Part shown: piece after piece, positions 17,719-26,559 of the stretch
How the letters are laid out: every line of letters starts with the position of its first letter
How positions within the stretch are numbered: the first letter of the stretch is position 1
Assembly (NCBI GenBank): GCA_046081705.1
Contig: JBJTWK010000040.1
Location: forward strand, 1 to 46,075
Source of the DNA: IMCC26256 sp046081705
GTDB taxonomy: Bacteria; Actinomycetota; Acidimicrobiia; IMCC26256
Direction of reading: 5' to 3'
Length of the DNA stretch: 46,075 bases
The notes under the pieces: generated by a model
Told to the model about the DNA's origin: nothing
Seen by the model: only the letters and a program-made list of their open reading frames with translations
The model's database searches: none
Position numbers and translations under genes: made by a program

Positions 17719-18680
17719 ACCGCCACCGCCGCATCGGGTCGGATCGCGGAGACGGTCGCCCACTCGAACAGTTCGGCGCACACCGCCTGCGTGCTGGCGA
17801 GCGGGCCGAGATCGAGGACCTCGACCGCCGCGGTACCGTCGGCGGTGCACCCGCGACGCAGCAGCTCGACCACGTGCGGAGGCATCGGCGCACCCGCGAA
17901 CTCGGTGGCCCGGGTCGCCGCGCTCCACGCGGGCCCGACCACCGGGACGGGGATCCGGTTGCCGAGCCGCACCGCCTGCCACACGCTCGCCGCACCCGGT
18001 CCGACCACGTTGAGCGGACCGTCGTGGTCGCAGCGCAGCGCCGCCACCATCGCGCGCGCCGCGTCGTCCTGGTGCAGGAGCGAGAACGCAGGATCGCCGA
18101 GCGCCGGGACCGGCACCGCCGGCAGCCGGAGCACGCGGCCCAACGGGCTCGGGACGTGCGAGCCGCCGATCGGCGCCATGCGCAGCGCGGTCACCGGGAA
18201 CCCGTGACGACGGCCGAGGCCGACGGCGACCGCCTCGACCTCGAGGCAGGAACGTCCGAACGGCGTGGTGGGGAGCACGGGGGACGACTCGTCGGGGACC
18301 GCGGGCTGGCCGCGGTCGCGGCCGTACACGACGAGGCCGCTGCGCACCGCGACGCGCTCGAGCGCGCCGGTGCGGGTCGCTGCACCGAGGACCGCGACCG
18401 TGGTCGCCTCGGTGAACGCGGCCGACTGACGGGGGGTCGTGCGGGCGTGCGGCTCGTAGACGCCGAAGTGGGCGATGTGGGTCGGGGCGATCTCCTGCAC
18501 GTACGCGGCGAGCCGCTCGCGGTCGCGCAGGTCCATCCGACGGAACTCGGCGTGGCGCAGCCGCCGGCGCGGCGGCACGAAGTCGACCCCGTGGATTTCG
18601 GTGACCTCGGGCATCGCCTCGAGCAACTGGGCCGTGCGCGTGCCGAGTTCGCCGCCCATCCCGGTGATCAGCACACGCAT
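17715..18680 (-). CDS. NAD-dependent epimerase/dehydratase-like SDR, catalytic Tyr/Lys lost
   Basis: 321 residues from the ATG at 18680, chosen because GAGGAGG (18688-18694) sits 7 nt upstream; a GTG two codons earlier is too close to it. Extended-SDR Rossmann motif ITGMGGELG at the N-terminus, DLRD, then the active-site region TPFGRSCLEVE, where the usual YxxxK is F141-G-R-S-C145. Both catalytic residues are replaced, so it may bind NAD(P) without catalysis. The ribosome site overlaps the end of lysS and the stop overlaps the PlsC-like gene: three coupled genes. Confidence 0.75.
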   Translation of the reverse strand: MRVLITGMGGELGTRTAQLLEAMPEVTEIHGVDFVPPRRRLRHAEFRRMDLRDRERLAAYVQEIAPTHIAHFGVYEPHARTTPRQSAAFTEATTVAVLGAATRTGALERVAVRSGLVVYGRDRGQPAVPDESSPVLPTTPFGRSCLEVEAVAVGLGRRHGFPVTALRMAPIGGSHVPSPLGRVLRLPAVPVPALGDPAFSLLHQDDAARAMVAALRCDHDGPLNVVGPGAASVWQAVRLGNRIPVPVVGPAWSAATRATEFAGAPMPPHVVELLRRGCTADGTAAVEVLDLGPLASTQAVCAELFEWATVSAIRPDAAVAV

Positions 18681-18692
18681 GGTCACGCCTCC

Positions 18693-20237
18693 TCAGGCAC
18701 GGCCGTCGCCGTCGGCCCCGCCCGAGGAGGACTCGGGCCGCAGCTGCGGGAACAGGATGACCTCTCGGATCGAGGATACGCCCGCCAGGAGCATCACGAG
18801 ACGGTCGATGCCGATCCCGAGTCCTCCGGTGGGCGGGAGCCCGTACTCCATGGCCCGGAGGTAGTCCTCGTCGACCCCGTGCGCCTCGTCGTCGCCGGCC
18901 GCCGCGAGCCCGGCCTGGGCCTCGAACCGCTCCCGCTGGTCGATGGGGTCGTTGAGCTCGGAGAAGGCGTTGGCGAGCTCGCGGCCCCCGATGATGACCT
19001 CGAACCGCTCGGTGAGGAGCGGATCGTCGCGGTGGACGCGGGCGAGGGGCGACACCTCGCGCGGGTAGTCGAGGACGAACACGGGACCGCGCAGCCGGTG
19101 CTCGGTGGTCTTCTCGTAGATCTCGAGCATGAGCTTGCCGCTCCCCCACGACGACTCGTACGGGACCTCGAGGCGGTCGCACAGCGCGCGGACCTCGTCG
19201 ACCGGCATCGCCGGGTGGACGTCGACGCCCGCGTGCTCCCGGATGGCGTCGCGCAGCGTGAGCCGGCGCCACGGCGGCGCGAGGTCGAGCGGCTCGTCCT
19301 CGAGCGTCACCGTGGTGGATCCGGTCGCGACGCGGGCGCAGTGCGCGACGAGCTCCTCCGTGAGCGTCATCATCTCGCCGTAGTCGACGAACGCCTCGTA
19401 GAGCTCGAGCATCGTGAACTCGGTGTTGTGCCGGGTCGACAGTCCCTCGTTGCGGAACACGCGACCGATCTCGAACACCCGGTCGAAGCCGGCGACGATG
19501 AGGCGCTTGAGGTGGAGTTCGAGCGCGATGCGCAGCACGAGGTCCATGTCGAGCGCGTTGTGGTGGGTCAGGAACGGCCGCGCCGCCGCACCCCCCGCCT
19601 GGTCGTGGAGCACCGGCGTCTCGACCTCGACGAAGCCACGGCCCGCGAGGTACTCGCGGATCGCGGCGAGCGCGGCGAACCGGACCTGGAACACCCGCCG
19701 GGCGTCCTCGTTCACGACGAGATCGACGTAGCGCTGACGGAACCGGGTGTCGGTGTCGGCGAGGCCGTGCCACTTGTCCGGCAGCGGACGCAGCGCCTTG
19801 GCCAGCAGCCGGAAGGTCCGCACCTTGATCGACAGTTCACCCTTCCGGGTGGTCATCACCGTGCCCTCCACCCCGATCCAGTCGCCGAGGTCGAACGCGT
19901 CGAACTCGGCGTGACGGTCGGCCCCGATCTCGGCCTCGGACACGAAGAGCTGGATGGCGCCCGAGCCGTCGCGGATCGTCGCGAACGACAGCCGGCCCTG
20001 GCGTCGGAGCAGGAGGACGCGCCCCGCGATCGCCACCTCCTCGGCCGTCTCGGTGCCGGGCTCGAGATCGCCGAAGCGCGCCCGCAGCGCGCCCGCATCG
20101 GTGGTGCGGTCGAACCGGACCGGGTACGGATCGATCCCGGCGGCCCGCAGCGCCTCCACCTTCTCGAGCCGTCGCGTGCGCTCGTCGAGCGCGCCGGCCT
20201 CCGCGACCTCGTCGGGGTTCGCCACGTCACCGCTCAC
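18693..20237 (-). CDS. lysS: Lysyl-tRNA synthetase, class II
   Basis: About 514 residues. N-terminal OB-fold anticodon-binding domain (IAGRVLLLRRQGRLSFATI), then class II motif 1 (VETPVL), motif 2 (FEIGRVFRNEG ... NTEFTMLE) and motif 3 (GGLGIGIDRLVMLL). The N-terminal helix region begins ERTRRLEKVEALRAAGIDPYPVRF, a LysRS hallmark. The GTG at 20237 is 8 nt behind the coaX stop; a GTG four codons in is an alternative. There is no MprF-like membrane domain, so it is the housekeeping enzyme. Confidence 0.96.
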   Translation of the reverse strand: MSGDVANPDEVAEAGALDERTRRLEKVEALRAAGIDPYPVRFDRTTDAGALRARFGDLEPGTETAEEVAIAGRVLLLRRQGRLSFATIRDGSGAIQLFVSEAEIGADRHAEFDAFDLGDWIGVEGTVMTTRKGELSIKVRTFRLLAKALRPLPDKWHGLADTDTRFRQRYVDLVVNEDARRVFQVRFAALAAIREYLAGRGFVEVETPVLHDQAGGAAARPFLTHHNALDMDLVLRIALELHLKRLIVAGFDRVFEIGRVFRNEGLSTRHNTEFTMLELYEAFVDYGEMMTLTEELVAHCARVATGSTTVTLEDEPLDLAPPWRRLTLRDAIREHAGVDVHPAMPVDEVRALCDRLEVPYESSWGSGKLMLEIYEKTTEHRLRGPVFVLDYPREVSPLARVHRDDPLLTERFEVIIGGRELANAFSELNDPIDQRERFEAQAGLAAAGDDEAHGVDEDYLRAMEYGLPPTGGLGIGIDRLVMLLAGVSSIREVILFPQLRPESSSGGADGDGRA

Positions 20238-20245
20238 CGGTTGCG

Positions 20246-20998
20246 CTACCAGATGATGCGCAGCCCCTCGAGGGTGAGCCACGGTTCGAAGTGCTCGATC
20301 GTGCGCGAGTGCGGGAAGATGAGTTCGGCGAGTCCACCCGTCGCCACCACCGTGCACTCGCCGAGTTCGGCACGGAACCGGTCGACCATGGAGTCGACCT
20401 GACCGCTGAACCCGTAGATCGCCCCGGACTGGATCGACTCGACGGTGCTCTTCCCGATCACGTTGCGAGGCGGCACGAGCTCGACCCGCCGCAGCGCCGC
20501 CGCCCGCCCGAACAGCGCATCGAGCGAGATCTCGATGCCGGGGATGATCGCGCCGCCCAGGTACTCGCCCTTCTCGCTGATCGCCTCGATGGTGTTCGCC
20601 GTGCCGAAGTCGACCACGACCGTCGGCCCGCCGTACTTCTCGTACGCCGCCACCGCGTCGGCGATGCGGTCCGGGCCGACCTCCTTCGGGTTGTCGTAGA
20701 GGATCGGCATGCCCGTACGGACGCCCGGCTCGATGATGAGGGCGTCGAACCCGAAGTAGCGCCGGGTCATCTCGCGCAGCGACGCCGTGATCCGCGGGAC
20801 GCCCGAGCAGACCGCCACGCCGGTGATCTGGGCGTCGAACGAGAAGCCGTGGAACCCGAGGAACTGCTGGATCATGAGCGCGAGTTCGTCCGAGGTCCGT
20901 TCGGCCGCAGTCGCGATCCGCCAGTGGTCAGCGAGGTCGTCGCCGTCGAAGAGGCCGATGACGGTCTGGGTGTTGCCGGTGTCGATCGCGAGCAGCAT
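20246..20998 (-). CDS. coaX: Type III pantothenate kinase
   Basis: 250 residues. First step of CoA synthesis, ATP + pantothenate. The phosphate-binding start MLLAIDTGNTQTVIGLFDG, the GPDRIADAVAAYEKYG pantothenate region and the VVDFGTANTIEAIS motif are those of CoaX, not of CoaA. Start ATG is 1 nt from the nadC stop. It sits downstream of panC-nadB-nadC, so pantothenate made by PanC can be used at once. Confidence 0.95.
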   Translation of the reverse strand: MLLAIDTGNTQTVIGLFDGDDLADHWRIATAAERTSDELALMIQQFLGFHGFSFDAQITGVAVCSGVPRITASLREMTRRYFGFDALIIEPGVRTGMPILYDNPKEVGPDRIADAVAAYEKYGGPTVVVDFGTANTIEAISEKGEYLGGAIIPGIEISLDALFGRAAALRRVELVPPRNVIGKSTVESIQSGAIYGFSGQVDSMVDRFRAELGECTVVATGGLAELIFPHSRTIEHFEPWLTLEGLRIIW

Positions 20999-20999
20999 G

Positions 21000-21842
21000 T
21001 CAGTCGAGGTCCAGACCGATGTCGAGGGCGGGGGCCGAGTGCGTGATCGCGCCGACCGAGATGTAGGTGGCACCCGCCTCCGCGTACGCGGCCACGGTGT
21101 CGACGGTCACCCCACCCGAGACCTCGAGGGCGGCGTCGGGGCCGGCGATGCTCCGCGCCTCGCGCACCTCGTCCGGCGTCATGTTGTCGAGGAGGATGAG
21201 GTCGGGGCCGACCGCGATCGCCTCGCGCACCTGCTCGAGGGTGTCGCACTCGACCTCCACGACCCGGCCGGGCCAGTGCGCACGGGCTCGGCGGACCGCC
21301 GCCGTGAGGTCGTGGTGCACGAGGTGGTTGTCCTTGATGAGCACCGCGTCCGACAGGCACTCGCGGTGGTTGGCACCACCGCCCGCCCGCACCGCGGCCT
21401 TCTCGAGCGCCCGGAGACCCGGCAGCGTCTTGCGGGTGTCGCGGATCTGCGCGCGCCCGTGGGTGCTGCGCACGTAGCGGCGGGTGAGGGTCGCGACGCC
21501 CGAGCAGTGCTGGAGGAGGTTGAGTGCCGTGCGCTCCCCGCCGAGCAGCGAGCGCAGCGGGCCGCTCACCGATCCGAAGGTGAGGCCCGGGTTGAGTTCG
21601 GCCCCGTCGGCCGCGGTCCAGGCCACGACGACGTCCGAGTCGAGCTGCCGGAACACCTCCGTCGCCGCCGCGGTGCCCGCGAGCACACCATCGGTGCGGG
21701 CGACGAAGCGCGCCGTCCCCTCGGCGTCCTCCGGGATCACCGCGAGCGAGGTGAGGTCGCCGAGCAGGCCGAGGTCCTCGCGCAGCGCGAGCGCCACGAC
21801 CTCGCGGACGATGCCGACGGGCGGGTCGAGGCTCGAGGTCAC
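21000..21842 (-). CDS. nadC: Nicotinate-nucleotide pyrophosphorylase (carboxylating)
   Basis: 280 residues. It converts quinolinate and PRPP to nicotinate mononucleotide. Seen: ALNLLQHCSGVATLTRRYV, the DTRKTLPGLRALEKAAVRAGGGANHR substrate loop, KDNHL, VEVECDTLEQVREA, DNMTPDEVREA and EVSGGVTVDTV, the full run of family motifs. Start overlaps nadB (ATGA). Confidence 0.96.
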   Translation of the reverse strand: MTSSLDPPVGIVREVVALALREDLGLLGDLTSLAVIPEDAEGTARFVARTDGVLAGTAAATEVFRQLDSDVVVAWTAADGAELNPGLTFGSVSGPLRSLLGGERTALNLLQHCSGVATLTRRYVRSTHGRAQIRDTRKTLPGLRALEKAAVRAGGGANHRECLSDAVLIKDNHLVHHDLTAAVRRARAHWPGRVVEVECDTLEQVREAIAVGPDLILLDNMTPDEVREARSIAGPDAALEVSGGVTVDTVAAYAEAGATYISVGAITHSAPALDIGLDLD

Positions 21843-23410
21843 GGGGTCTCCACGGGGACGGGCAGCGGGACGAGGAACGGTTCGGCGCCGCGCACGTGCA
21901 CGATGCGGCCGCGGAACGCAGGATCCGGGTCGGGGTGGTCGAGCCGGGTGTGCGTGCCGCGGGACTCCGTGCGAGCGAGCGCTGCGGCGACGAGCGTACG
22001 CGCCACCGTCAGGAGGTTGCGGACCTCGTGCTCGGCGGGGGTCGACGCGGCCACGTCGTGCGGGAGGGTCGCGTCGAGCACGCCGAGGCTCGACGCGTCG
22101 CGGAGGACGCCGGCCCCCGCGGTCATGGCCCGCTGGAGGGTGGCCCGCCCGATCGCCGACACCGAGGTCGTCGGGGCCGCCACCGCGCCGGACCGGCCGA
22201 GCACCCCGCGCAGGACCCCGCGCTCGAGCGGTCCGTCACGGCCGTCGAGGATCGCGCCCACCGCCCGCGGCGCGAACACGAGTCCGTCGAGCAGTGAGTT
22301 CGATGCGAGCCGGTTCGCCCCGTGCACCCCCGAGCACGCGACCTCACCGCAGGCCCACAGGCCCGGCAACGTGGTGGCGCCGTCGAGATCGGTGCACACC
22401 CCGCCCGACAGGTAGTGCGCGGCCGGCGCGATCGGGAGGAGGTCGACCGCCGGATCGAGGCCCGCGGCCCGCGCCGCGCCGTCGACGGTCGGGAACCGTG
22501 TCGCGAAGTCGTCGATCGGGGTCGCGTCGAGGAACAGGTGCGCGAGGTTGCGCTCCACGAGCCGCCGGGTGATGGCCCGAGCCACGACGTCACGCGGGGC
22601 GAGGTCCGCGAGCGGGTGCTCGTCGACCATGAACGCCACACCGTGCTCGTCGCGCAGGATCGCACCGTCGCCGCGGAGGGCCTCGCTGAGCAGCGGTCGC
22701 GGCATCGCGGCGACGTCGAGCGCCGTCGGGTGGAACTGCATGAACTCGAGGTCGGCGAGCGCAGCACCGGCGCGGTACGCCATGGCGATCCCGTCGCCGG
22801 TGGAGACCGGCGGGTTCGTGGTGACGGCGAACAGTTGCCCCGCACCGCCGGTGGCGAGCAGGACGTGACGGGCCCGGATCCGGTGCGCCGAACCGTCCGG
22901 CGCGATCGCCTCGACGCCGACCACCGCGCCCCCCTCGACGACGAGGTCGACCGTGAACCAGCGCTCACGTGCGTCGACGTCGAGCGCACCGAGCGCGGCG
23001 ACGAGCGCGCGTTCGATCTCCGCCCCCGTCGCGTCGCCTCCCGCGTGCACGACGCGGGCGAGGGAGTGACCGCCCTCCCGCGCCAGTTCGAGTTCACCGT
23101 CGATCGCCGCCCGATCGAAGTTCGCGCCGAGGGCCATGAGTTCGAGCACCCGCTCCGGGCCCTGCTCGACGAGGACGTCGACCGCGTCCGGGTCGCAGAG
23201 ATCCACCCCGGCCACGAGGGTGTCGGCCCGGTGCAGGGCCGGCGAGTCCGGCTCGCCGAGCGCCGCCGCCACCCCGCCCTGGGCGTAACTGGTCGCCGTG
23301 TTGGCGAGCGCGCCCTTGGTGAGCACGGTGACGTCGAGCCCGGCCTCGGCCGCCCGGATCGCCGCCGAGAGACCGGCGATGCCGCTGCCGAGGACGAGAA
23401 GGTCGGTCAC
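21839..23410 (-). CDS. nadB: L-aspartate oxidase
   Basis: 523 residues. FAD enzyme making iminoaspartate, the first step of de novo NAD synthesis. FAD motif VLGSGIAGLSAAI at the N-terminus, TSYAQGGVAA, the HxxGGD-type catalytic segment VVHAGGDATG, LMQFHPTAL-like EFMQFHPTAL and GANRLASNSLLDGLVF. Its GTG start is 6 nt behind a TAGGGT box that overlaps the panC stop codon, so nadB-nadC-coaX-lysS can be expressed apart from the pan/fol genes. The partner quinolinate synthase nadA is not in the window. Confidence 0.95.
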   Translation of the reverse strand: MTDLLVLGSGIAGLSAAIRAAEAGLDVTVLTKGALANTATSYAQGGVAAALGEPDSPALHRADTLVAGVDLCDPDAVDVLVEQGPERVLELMALGANFDRAAIDGELELAREGGHSLARVVHAGGDATGAEIERALVAALGALDVDARERWFTVDLVVEGGAVVGVEAIAPDGSAHRIRARHVLLATGGAGQLFAVTTNPPVSTGDGIAMAYRAGAALADLEFMQFHPTALDVAAMPRPLLSEALRGDGAILRDEHGVAFMVDEHPLADLAPRDVVARAITRRLVERNLAHLFLDATPIDDFATRFPTVDGAARAAGLDPAVDLLPIAPAAHYLSGGVCTDLDGATTLPGLWACGEVACSGVHGANRLASNSLLDGLVFAPRAVGAILDGRDGPLERGVLRGVLGRSGAVAAPTTSVSAIGRATLQRAMTAGAGVLRDASSLGVLDATLPHDVAASTPAEHEVRNLLTVARTLVAAALARTESRGTHTRLDHPDPDPAFRGRIVHVRGAEPFLVPLPVPVETP

Positions 23411-23416
23411 GGCCGG

Positions 23417-23422
23417 ACCCTA
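23417..23422 (-). promoter_or_regulatory. -10 box TAGGGT of nadB, overlapping the panC stop codon
   Basis: TAGGGT lies 6 nt before the nadB GTG; its first three bases are the TAG stop of panC (23420-23422). No ribosome site is present, suggesting leaderless nadB. Confidence 0.5.
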
Positions 23423-24346
23423 CGCCCCGCTGAAGGCACGGCCGTCACCGAGCACGCCGAGGTCGGCGACCACGGCGCCGTCACGCCCGACCGTGAACGT
23501 GACGTTGTCGATGAGGCGTGCCGCCCCGACCCGCGCCGCCACCGCGACCACGTACTCCTCGCCGATCTCGATGACGTCGGTCGGCACGAGGTCACGACCG
23601 CGGAGCACCTCCGCGTAGTCGCGGGTCACCCCCGACGCCGCGTCGAGCGCGCCCTCGAGTTCGCGCGCCAGCACCGCACGGTCACGACGCCCGGCGCGCA
23701 CCTCGGCGACGGTCGCCACGATCGCCCGGGACAGTGCGAGCGCGTCGTGTCGGGCGTCGGCGTCGAGGTAGGAGTTCCGGCTCGACTTCGCGAGGCCGTC
23801 GTCCTCGCGCACCGTCGGGCACGCGACGATCCGGACCGGCACGGCGAGGTCCTCGACCATGGCCCGGACCACGGCGACCTGTTGGTAGTCCTTCTTCCCG
23901 AAGTACGCCCGGCAGGGTCCGACGATGTTGAGCAGCTTGGCCACGACGGTGGCGACCCCGGCGAAGTGGGTCGGTCGTGACGCCCCGCACAACCGGTCGG
24001 TGATCGACCCCACGGTCACCGTCGAGAGCATCGGACGCGGGTACATCTCCTCGACGCTCGGGTGCAGGACGACGTCGACCCCCTCGGCGGCGCAGGCGGC
24101 GAGATCGCGGTCGAGGTCACGGGGGTACCCGGCGAGGTCCTCGTTCGCACCGAACTGGAGCGGGTTCACGAAGATCGAGACGACGACGAGGTCGCACTCG
24201 CGCCGGGCCGCGGCCATGAGGGCCCGGTGCCCCTCGTGCAGGAACCCCATCGTGGGCACGAACCCCACCGTGCGACCCTCCGCACGGGCCGCGTCGGTCG
24301 TGGCCCGGAGGTCGGCGATGGTCGGGACGAGCCTCGGCGCGCTCAC
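23420..24346 (-). CDS. panC: Pantothenate synthetase
   Basis: 308 residues. It joins pantoate and beta-alanine using ATP. HIGH-type motif FVPTMGFLHEGHRALM, VSIFVNPLQFG, YFGKKDYQQVAVVRAMV and the KMSKS-like LAKSSRNSYL are present. GTG start overlaps the DUF2520 gene stop (GTGA). panD (aspartate decarboxylase, supplying beta-alanine) is not next to it, unlike in Mycobacterium. Confidence 0.96.
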   Translation of the reverse strand: MSAPRLVPTIADLRATTDAARAEGRTVGFVPTMGFLHEGHRALMAAARRECDLVVVSIFVNPLQFGANEDLAGYPRDLDRDLAACAAEGVDVVLHPSVEEMYPRPMLSTVTVGSITDRLCGASRPTHFAGVATVVAKLLNIVGPCRAYFGKKDYQQVAVVRAMVEDLAVPVRIVACPTVREDDGLAKSSRNSYLDADARHDALALSRAIVATVAEVRAGRRDRAVLARELEGALDAASGVTRDYAEVLRGRDLVPTDVIEIGEEYVVAVAARVGAARLIDNVTFTVGRDGAVVADLGVLGDGRAFSGA

Positions 24347-25152
24347 CGCAGCACCTCGGCGAGGTCGGGGTCGTCGTGGCCCGCGAGCCGGGCCGCCTCC
24401 CGGGCGAGGGCCAGGTACGCACCGCGCTCGTCGGGGTCGAGCGCGTCGAGGTGGGCGCGCACGGTCGCGAGGTCGCCGCGGGACACCGGACCGGTGAGCG
24501 CCGCGGCCGGACCCATGGACGTGACCGCGTCGAGCGTCGCCCGCATGAGTGGGAGGAAGGCCTCGAACGGGACCCCGGCGGCGGCGGCGAGCCGCTCGAC
24601 CTGCCCGGTGAGCGCGACGAGGTGGTTCGAGGCCACCGCGGCCGCTGCGTGGTAGCCGGCCCGGTGCGCCGGGTCGACCCGGATGGGGACGAGGCCGATC
24701 CCGCGCGCGAGCTCCGCGACGAACGGCGGACCCTCGACCGCGACGTACGCGCCGTCGAGTCGGGCCGCGGCGTCCGCACCCGAGAGGGTCTGGAGCGGGT
24801 GCAGCGCGCCGAAGTGCCAGGCGCCGGCCGTGTCGCGCGCGGCCCCGAACGCCTCGAGCCCGCGCGACCCGGCGAGGTGCACGACGTGCGCACCCTCATC
24901 GAGGCCGGGGAGCAGCGCGAGGGTCGCCGCCTCGATCACCGCGTCCGGGGTCGCGACCACGACGAGCGCGGCGCCCCGGGCGACCTCGGCGATGGGCCGC
25001 ACCGGCGCATCGACGCGCGCCCCGAGCGCCGCGGCCCGCGTCGCGTCGCGACCGGCCACCCCCACGACCCTCCAGCCGCGCGCGGTGAGGGCGACGGCGA
25101 TGGCGGTACCGGCTCGGCCGGGTCCGACGAGGGCGAGGGTGCGCTGCGACAT
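24343..25152 (-). CDS. Rossmann-like/DUF2520 domain protein (pantothenate-cluster dehydrogenase-like)
   Basis: 269 residues from the ATG at 25152 (a GTG at 25197 would add 15). N-terminal Rossmann fold with LVGPGRAGTAIA and VVVATPDAVI, then an all-helical DUF2520 domain with HFGALHPLQTLSGADA and the YHAAAAVASNHLVAL segment, which resembles the dimer domain of 6-phosphogluconate- and ketopantoate reductase-type enzymes. It is adjacent to panC, as is Rv3603c in Mycobacterium, so a role in pantothenate synthesis (for example ketopantoate reduction) is a reasonable but unproven guess. Confidence 0.8.
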   Translation of the reverse strand: MSQRTLALVGPGRAGTAIAVALTARGWRVVGVAGRDATRAAALGARVDAPVRPIAEVARGAALVVVATPDAVIEAATLALLPGLDEGAHVVHLAGSRGLEAFGAARDTAGAWHFGALHPLQTLSGADAAARLDGAYVAVEGPPFVAELARGIGLVPIRVDPAHRAGYHAAAAVASNHLVALTGQVERLAAAAGVPFEAFLPLMRATLDAVTSMGPAAALTGPVSRGDLATVRAHLDALDPDERGAYLALAREAARLAGHDDPDLAEVLR

Positions 25153-25204
25153 GGTGATCGTTCCGGCCCGCGGTGCGGTGCCGGTCGAGGGTGCCACCCG
25201 GCGA

Positions 25205-25675
25205 TCAGCCGGGGACGGCCAAGGCTACCGGGGCCCGTCGGACACCCGTCCAGCCGTCGGCCGGGGTCTCGACGAGGTCGGGCGCGACGTCGTGGAGCGG
25301 AGCGAGCACGAAGGTGCGTTCCCACATCCGAGGATGGGGCACCTCGAGATCGTCCGTCGCGATCACGAGGTCGTCGACGAGCAGGATGTCGACATCGAGC
25401 GTGCGGGGACCCCAGCGTTCGATGCGGACCCGGTGGGCCGCTCGCTCCAGCCGCCCGCACACCCCCAGCAGCTCGTGCGGGGTGAGCGAGGTGGTCACCT
25501 CGACGACCGCGTTGAGGTAGTCGTCCTGGACCGGCCCGCCGACCGGATCGGTCTCGTACACATGCGACACCGCCACGACCTCGAGGCCCTCGGTCGCGGC
25601 CAGCCGGTCGAGAGCACCCTGGAGGTTCGCGAGGCGATCCCCGAGGTTGGACCCGAGGGCGAGGTGCGCGCGCAC
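25205..25675 (-). CDS. folK: 2-amino-4-hydroxy-6-hydroxymethyldihydropteridine diphosphokinase
   Basis: 156 residues from a GTG at 25675, 4 nt behind the folB stop. It pyrophosphorylates hydroxymethyl-dihydropterin. ALGSNLGDRLANLQ at the start, YETDPVGGP, and the family signature RWGPRTLDVDILL followed by VPHPRMWERTFVLAPL. Frames extending to 25759 run into folB and are rejected. Confidence 0.95.
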   Translation of the reverse strand: MRAHLALGSNLGDRLANLQGALDRLAATEGLEVVAVSHVYETDPVGGPVQDDYLNAVVEVTTSLTPHELLGVCGRLERAAHRVRIERWGPRTLDVDILLVDDLVIATDDLEVPHPRMWERTFVLAPLHDVAPDLVETPADGWTGVRRAPVALAVPG

Positions 25676-25679
25676 CCGC

Positions 25680-26030
25680 TCAGGCCTCGATGCGGACCGC
25701 GGAGAACTCGAGGTGCTCCGGGACCGGCGGTCGGAGCTTGCGCACCGTGACGACCGCACGCGTGACGCGCGGGTCCGACCGGCACACCTCGCCGATCCGC
25801 GTGGCGAGCCGCTCGATGAGCGCGTAGCGCTCCTCGGTGACGACCCGCGAGATCATCGCCGCGAGCGCGCCGTAGTCGATGGTGTCGTCGAGGTCGTCGC
25901 TCTCGCCCGCCCGGGAGAGGTCCGCCTCGAGGTCGACGTCGATCTCGAACGGCTGCGCACGCTGCTGCTCCTCGGGCAGGACGCCGTGGGTCCCGAGCAG
26001 CCGGAGGCCGCGCAGTTGGATCGTCCCCAT
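25680..26030 (-). CDS. folB: Dihydroneopterin aldolase
   Basis: 116 residues. It cleaves dihydroneopterin to hydroxymethyl-dihydropterin. Seen: LRLLGTHGVLPEEQQRAQPFEIDV, the TIDYGALA motif, the catalytic Glu/Lys regions LIERLATRI and VTVRKLRPPVP. It lies 4 nt downstream of the pseudophosphatase-like gene and just upstream of folK. Confidence 0.95.
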   Translation of the reverse strand: MGTIQLRGLRLLGTHGVLPEEQQRAQPFEIDVDLEADLSRAGESDDLDDTIDYGALAAMISRVVTEERYALIERLATRIGEVCRSDPRVTRAVVTVRKLRPPVPEHLEFSAVRIEA

Positions 26031-26034
26031 GCCG

Positions 26035-26559
26035 TCAGGCCCCCCGGACGATGCCGTGATTGACCGTGGCCGCGACGATCTCGCGACCCGTCGCCCCGAG
26101 CTCGCGCCCGGTGAGTCGCTCGGCGACCATGATCGCCGCCGGTCCCTCGGGGATGAGCTCGGTGTAGAGCAGGTAGCCCGCGATGACCCCGACGAGGCGA
26201 TCGCCGAACTCCTCCTGGTGGAGCAGCACTCGCTCGGACGGGTCGTCGAGGCGGCGCGCGATGGTCTCGTAGATCACGCGCAGGCGCTCGGGCATCTCGT
26301 CGTGCCGACCGAGCGGCACCTGCTCCCACGCCAGCGCGGCCTCGTCGTAGGCGTGCAGGTTGTGCTGGGAGTCGAGGATGCTGATGATCCGCGTGAAGCC
26401 CTGCTGGTGGAGCCAGATGAGCTCCTCCTGGCGCCGGATCTTGCGGTGGTTGCGGGCGAAGCCGCCCGGGCGCTCCGACGCGGCGAGGCGGTCCTTGATG
26501 ACCCAGCAGAACATCCGGGGCTGGAGGCCCTGGGCCCAGCGGCCGCGCAGCGCGCTCAC
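26035..26559 (-). CDS. Dual-specificity-phosphatase-like protein lacking the catalytic Cys
   Basis: 174 residues, GTG start overlapping the folP stop (GTGA), and stop 4 nt before folB. The N-terminus (MFCWVIKDRLAASERPGG), EELIWLHQQGFTRIISI, and the later VLLHQEEFGDRLVGVIAGYLL follow the plan of small dual-specificity phosphatases. The signature HCX5R reads H114-Q115-EEFGD-R121: the nucleophile Cys is Gln while His and Arg remain. It should bind a phosphate-containing ligand but not hydrolyse through a Cys. Folate synthesis needs an unknown phosphatase for dihydroneopterin triphosphate, which makes the location suggestive, but with Cys gone a binding or regulatory role is more likely. Family assignment rests on motifs only. 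Confidence 0.6.
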   Translation of the reverse strand: MSALRGRWAQGLQPRMFCWVIKDRLAASERPGGFARNHRKIRRQEELIWLHQQGFTRIISILDSQHNLHAYDEAALAWEQVPLGRHDEMPERLRVIYETIARRLDDPSERVLLHQEEFGDRLVGVIAGYLLYTELIPEGPAAIMVAERLTGRELGATGREIVAATVNHGIVRGA

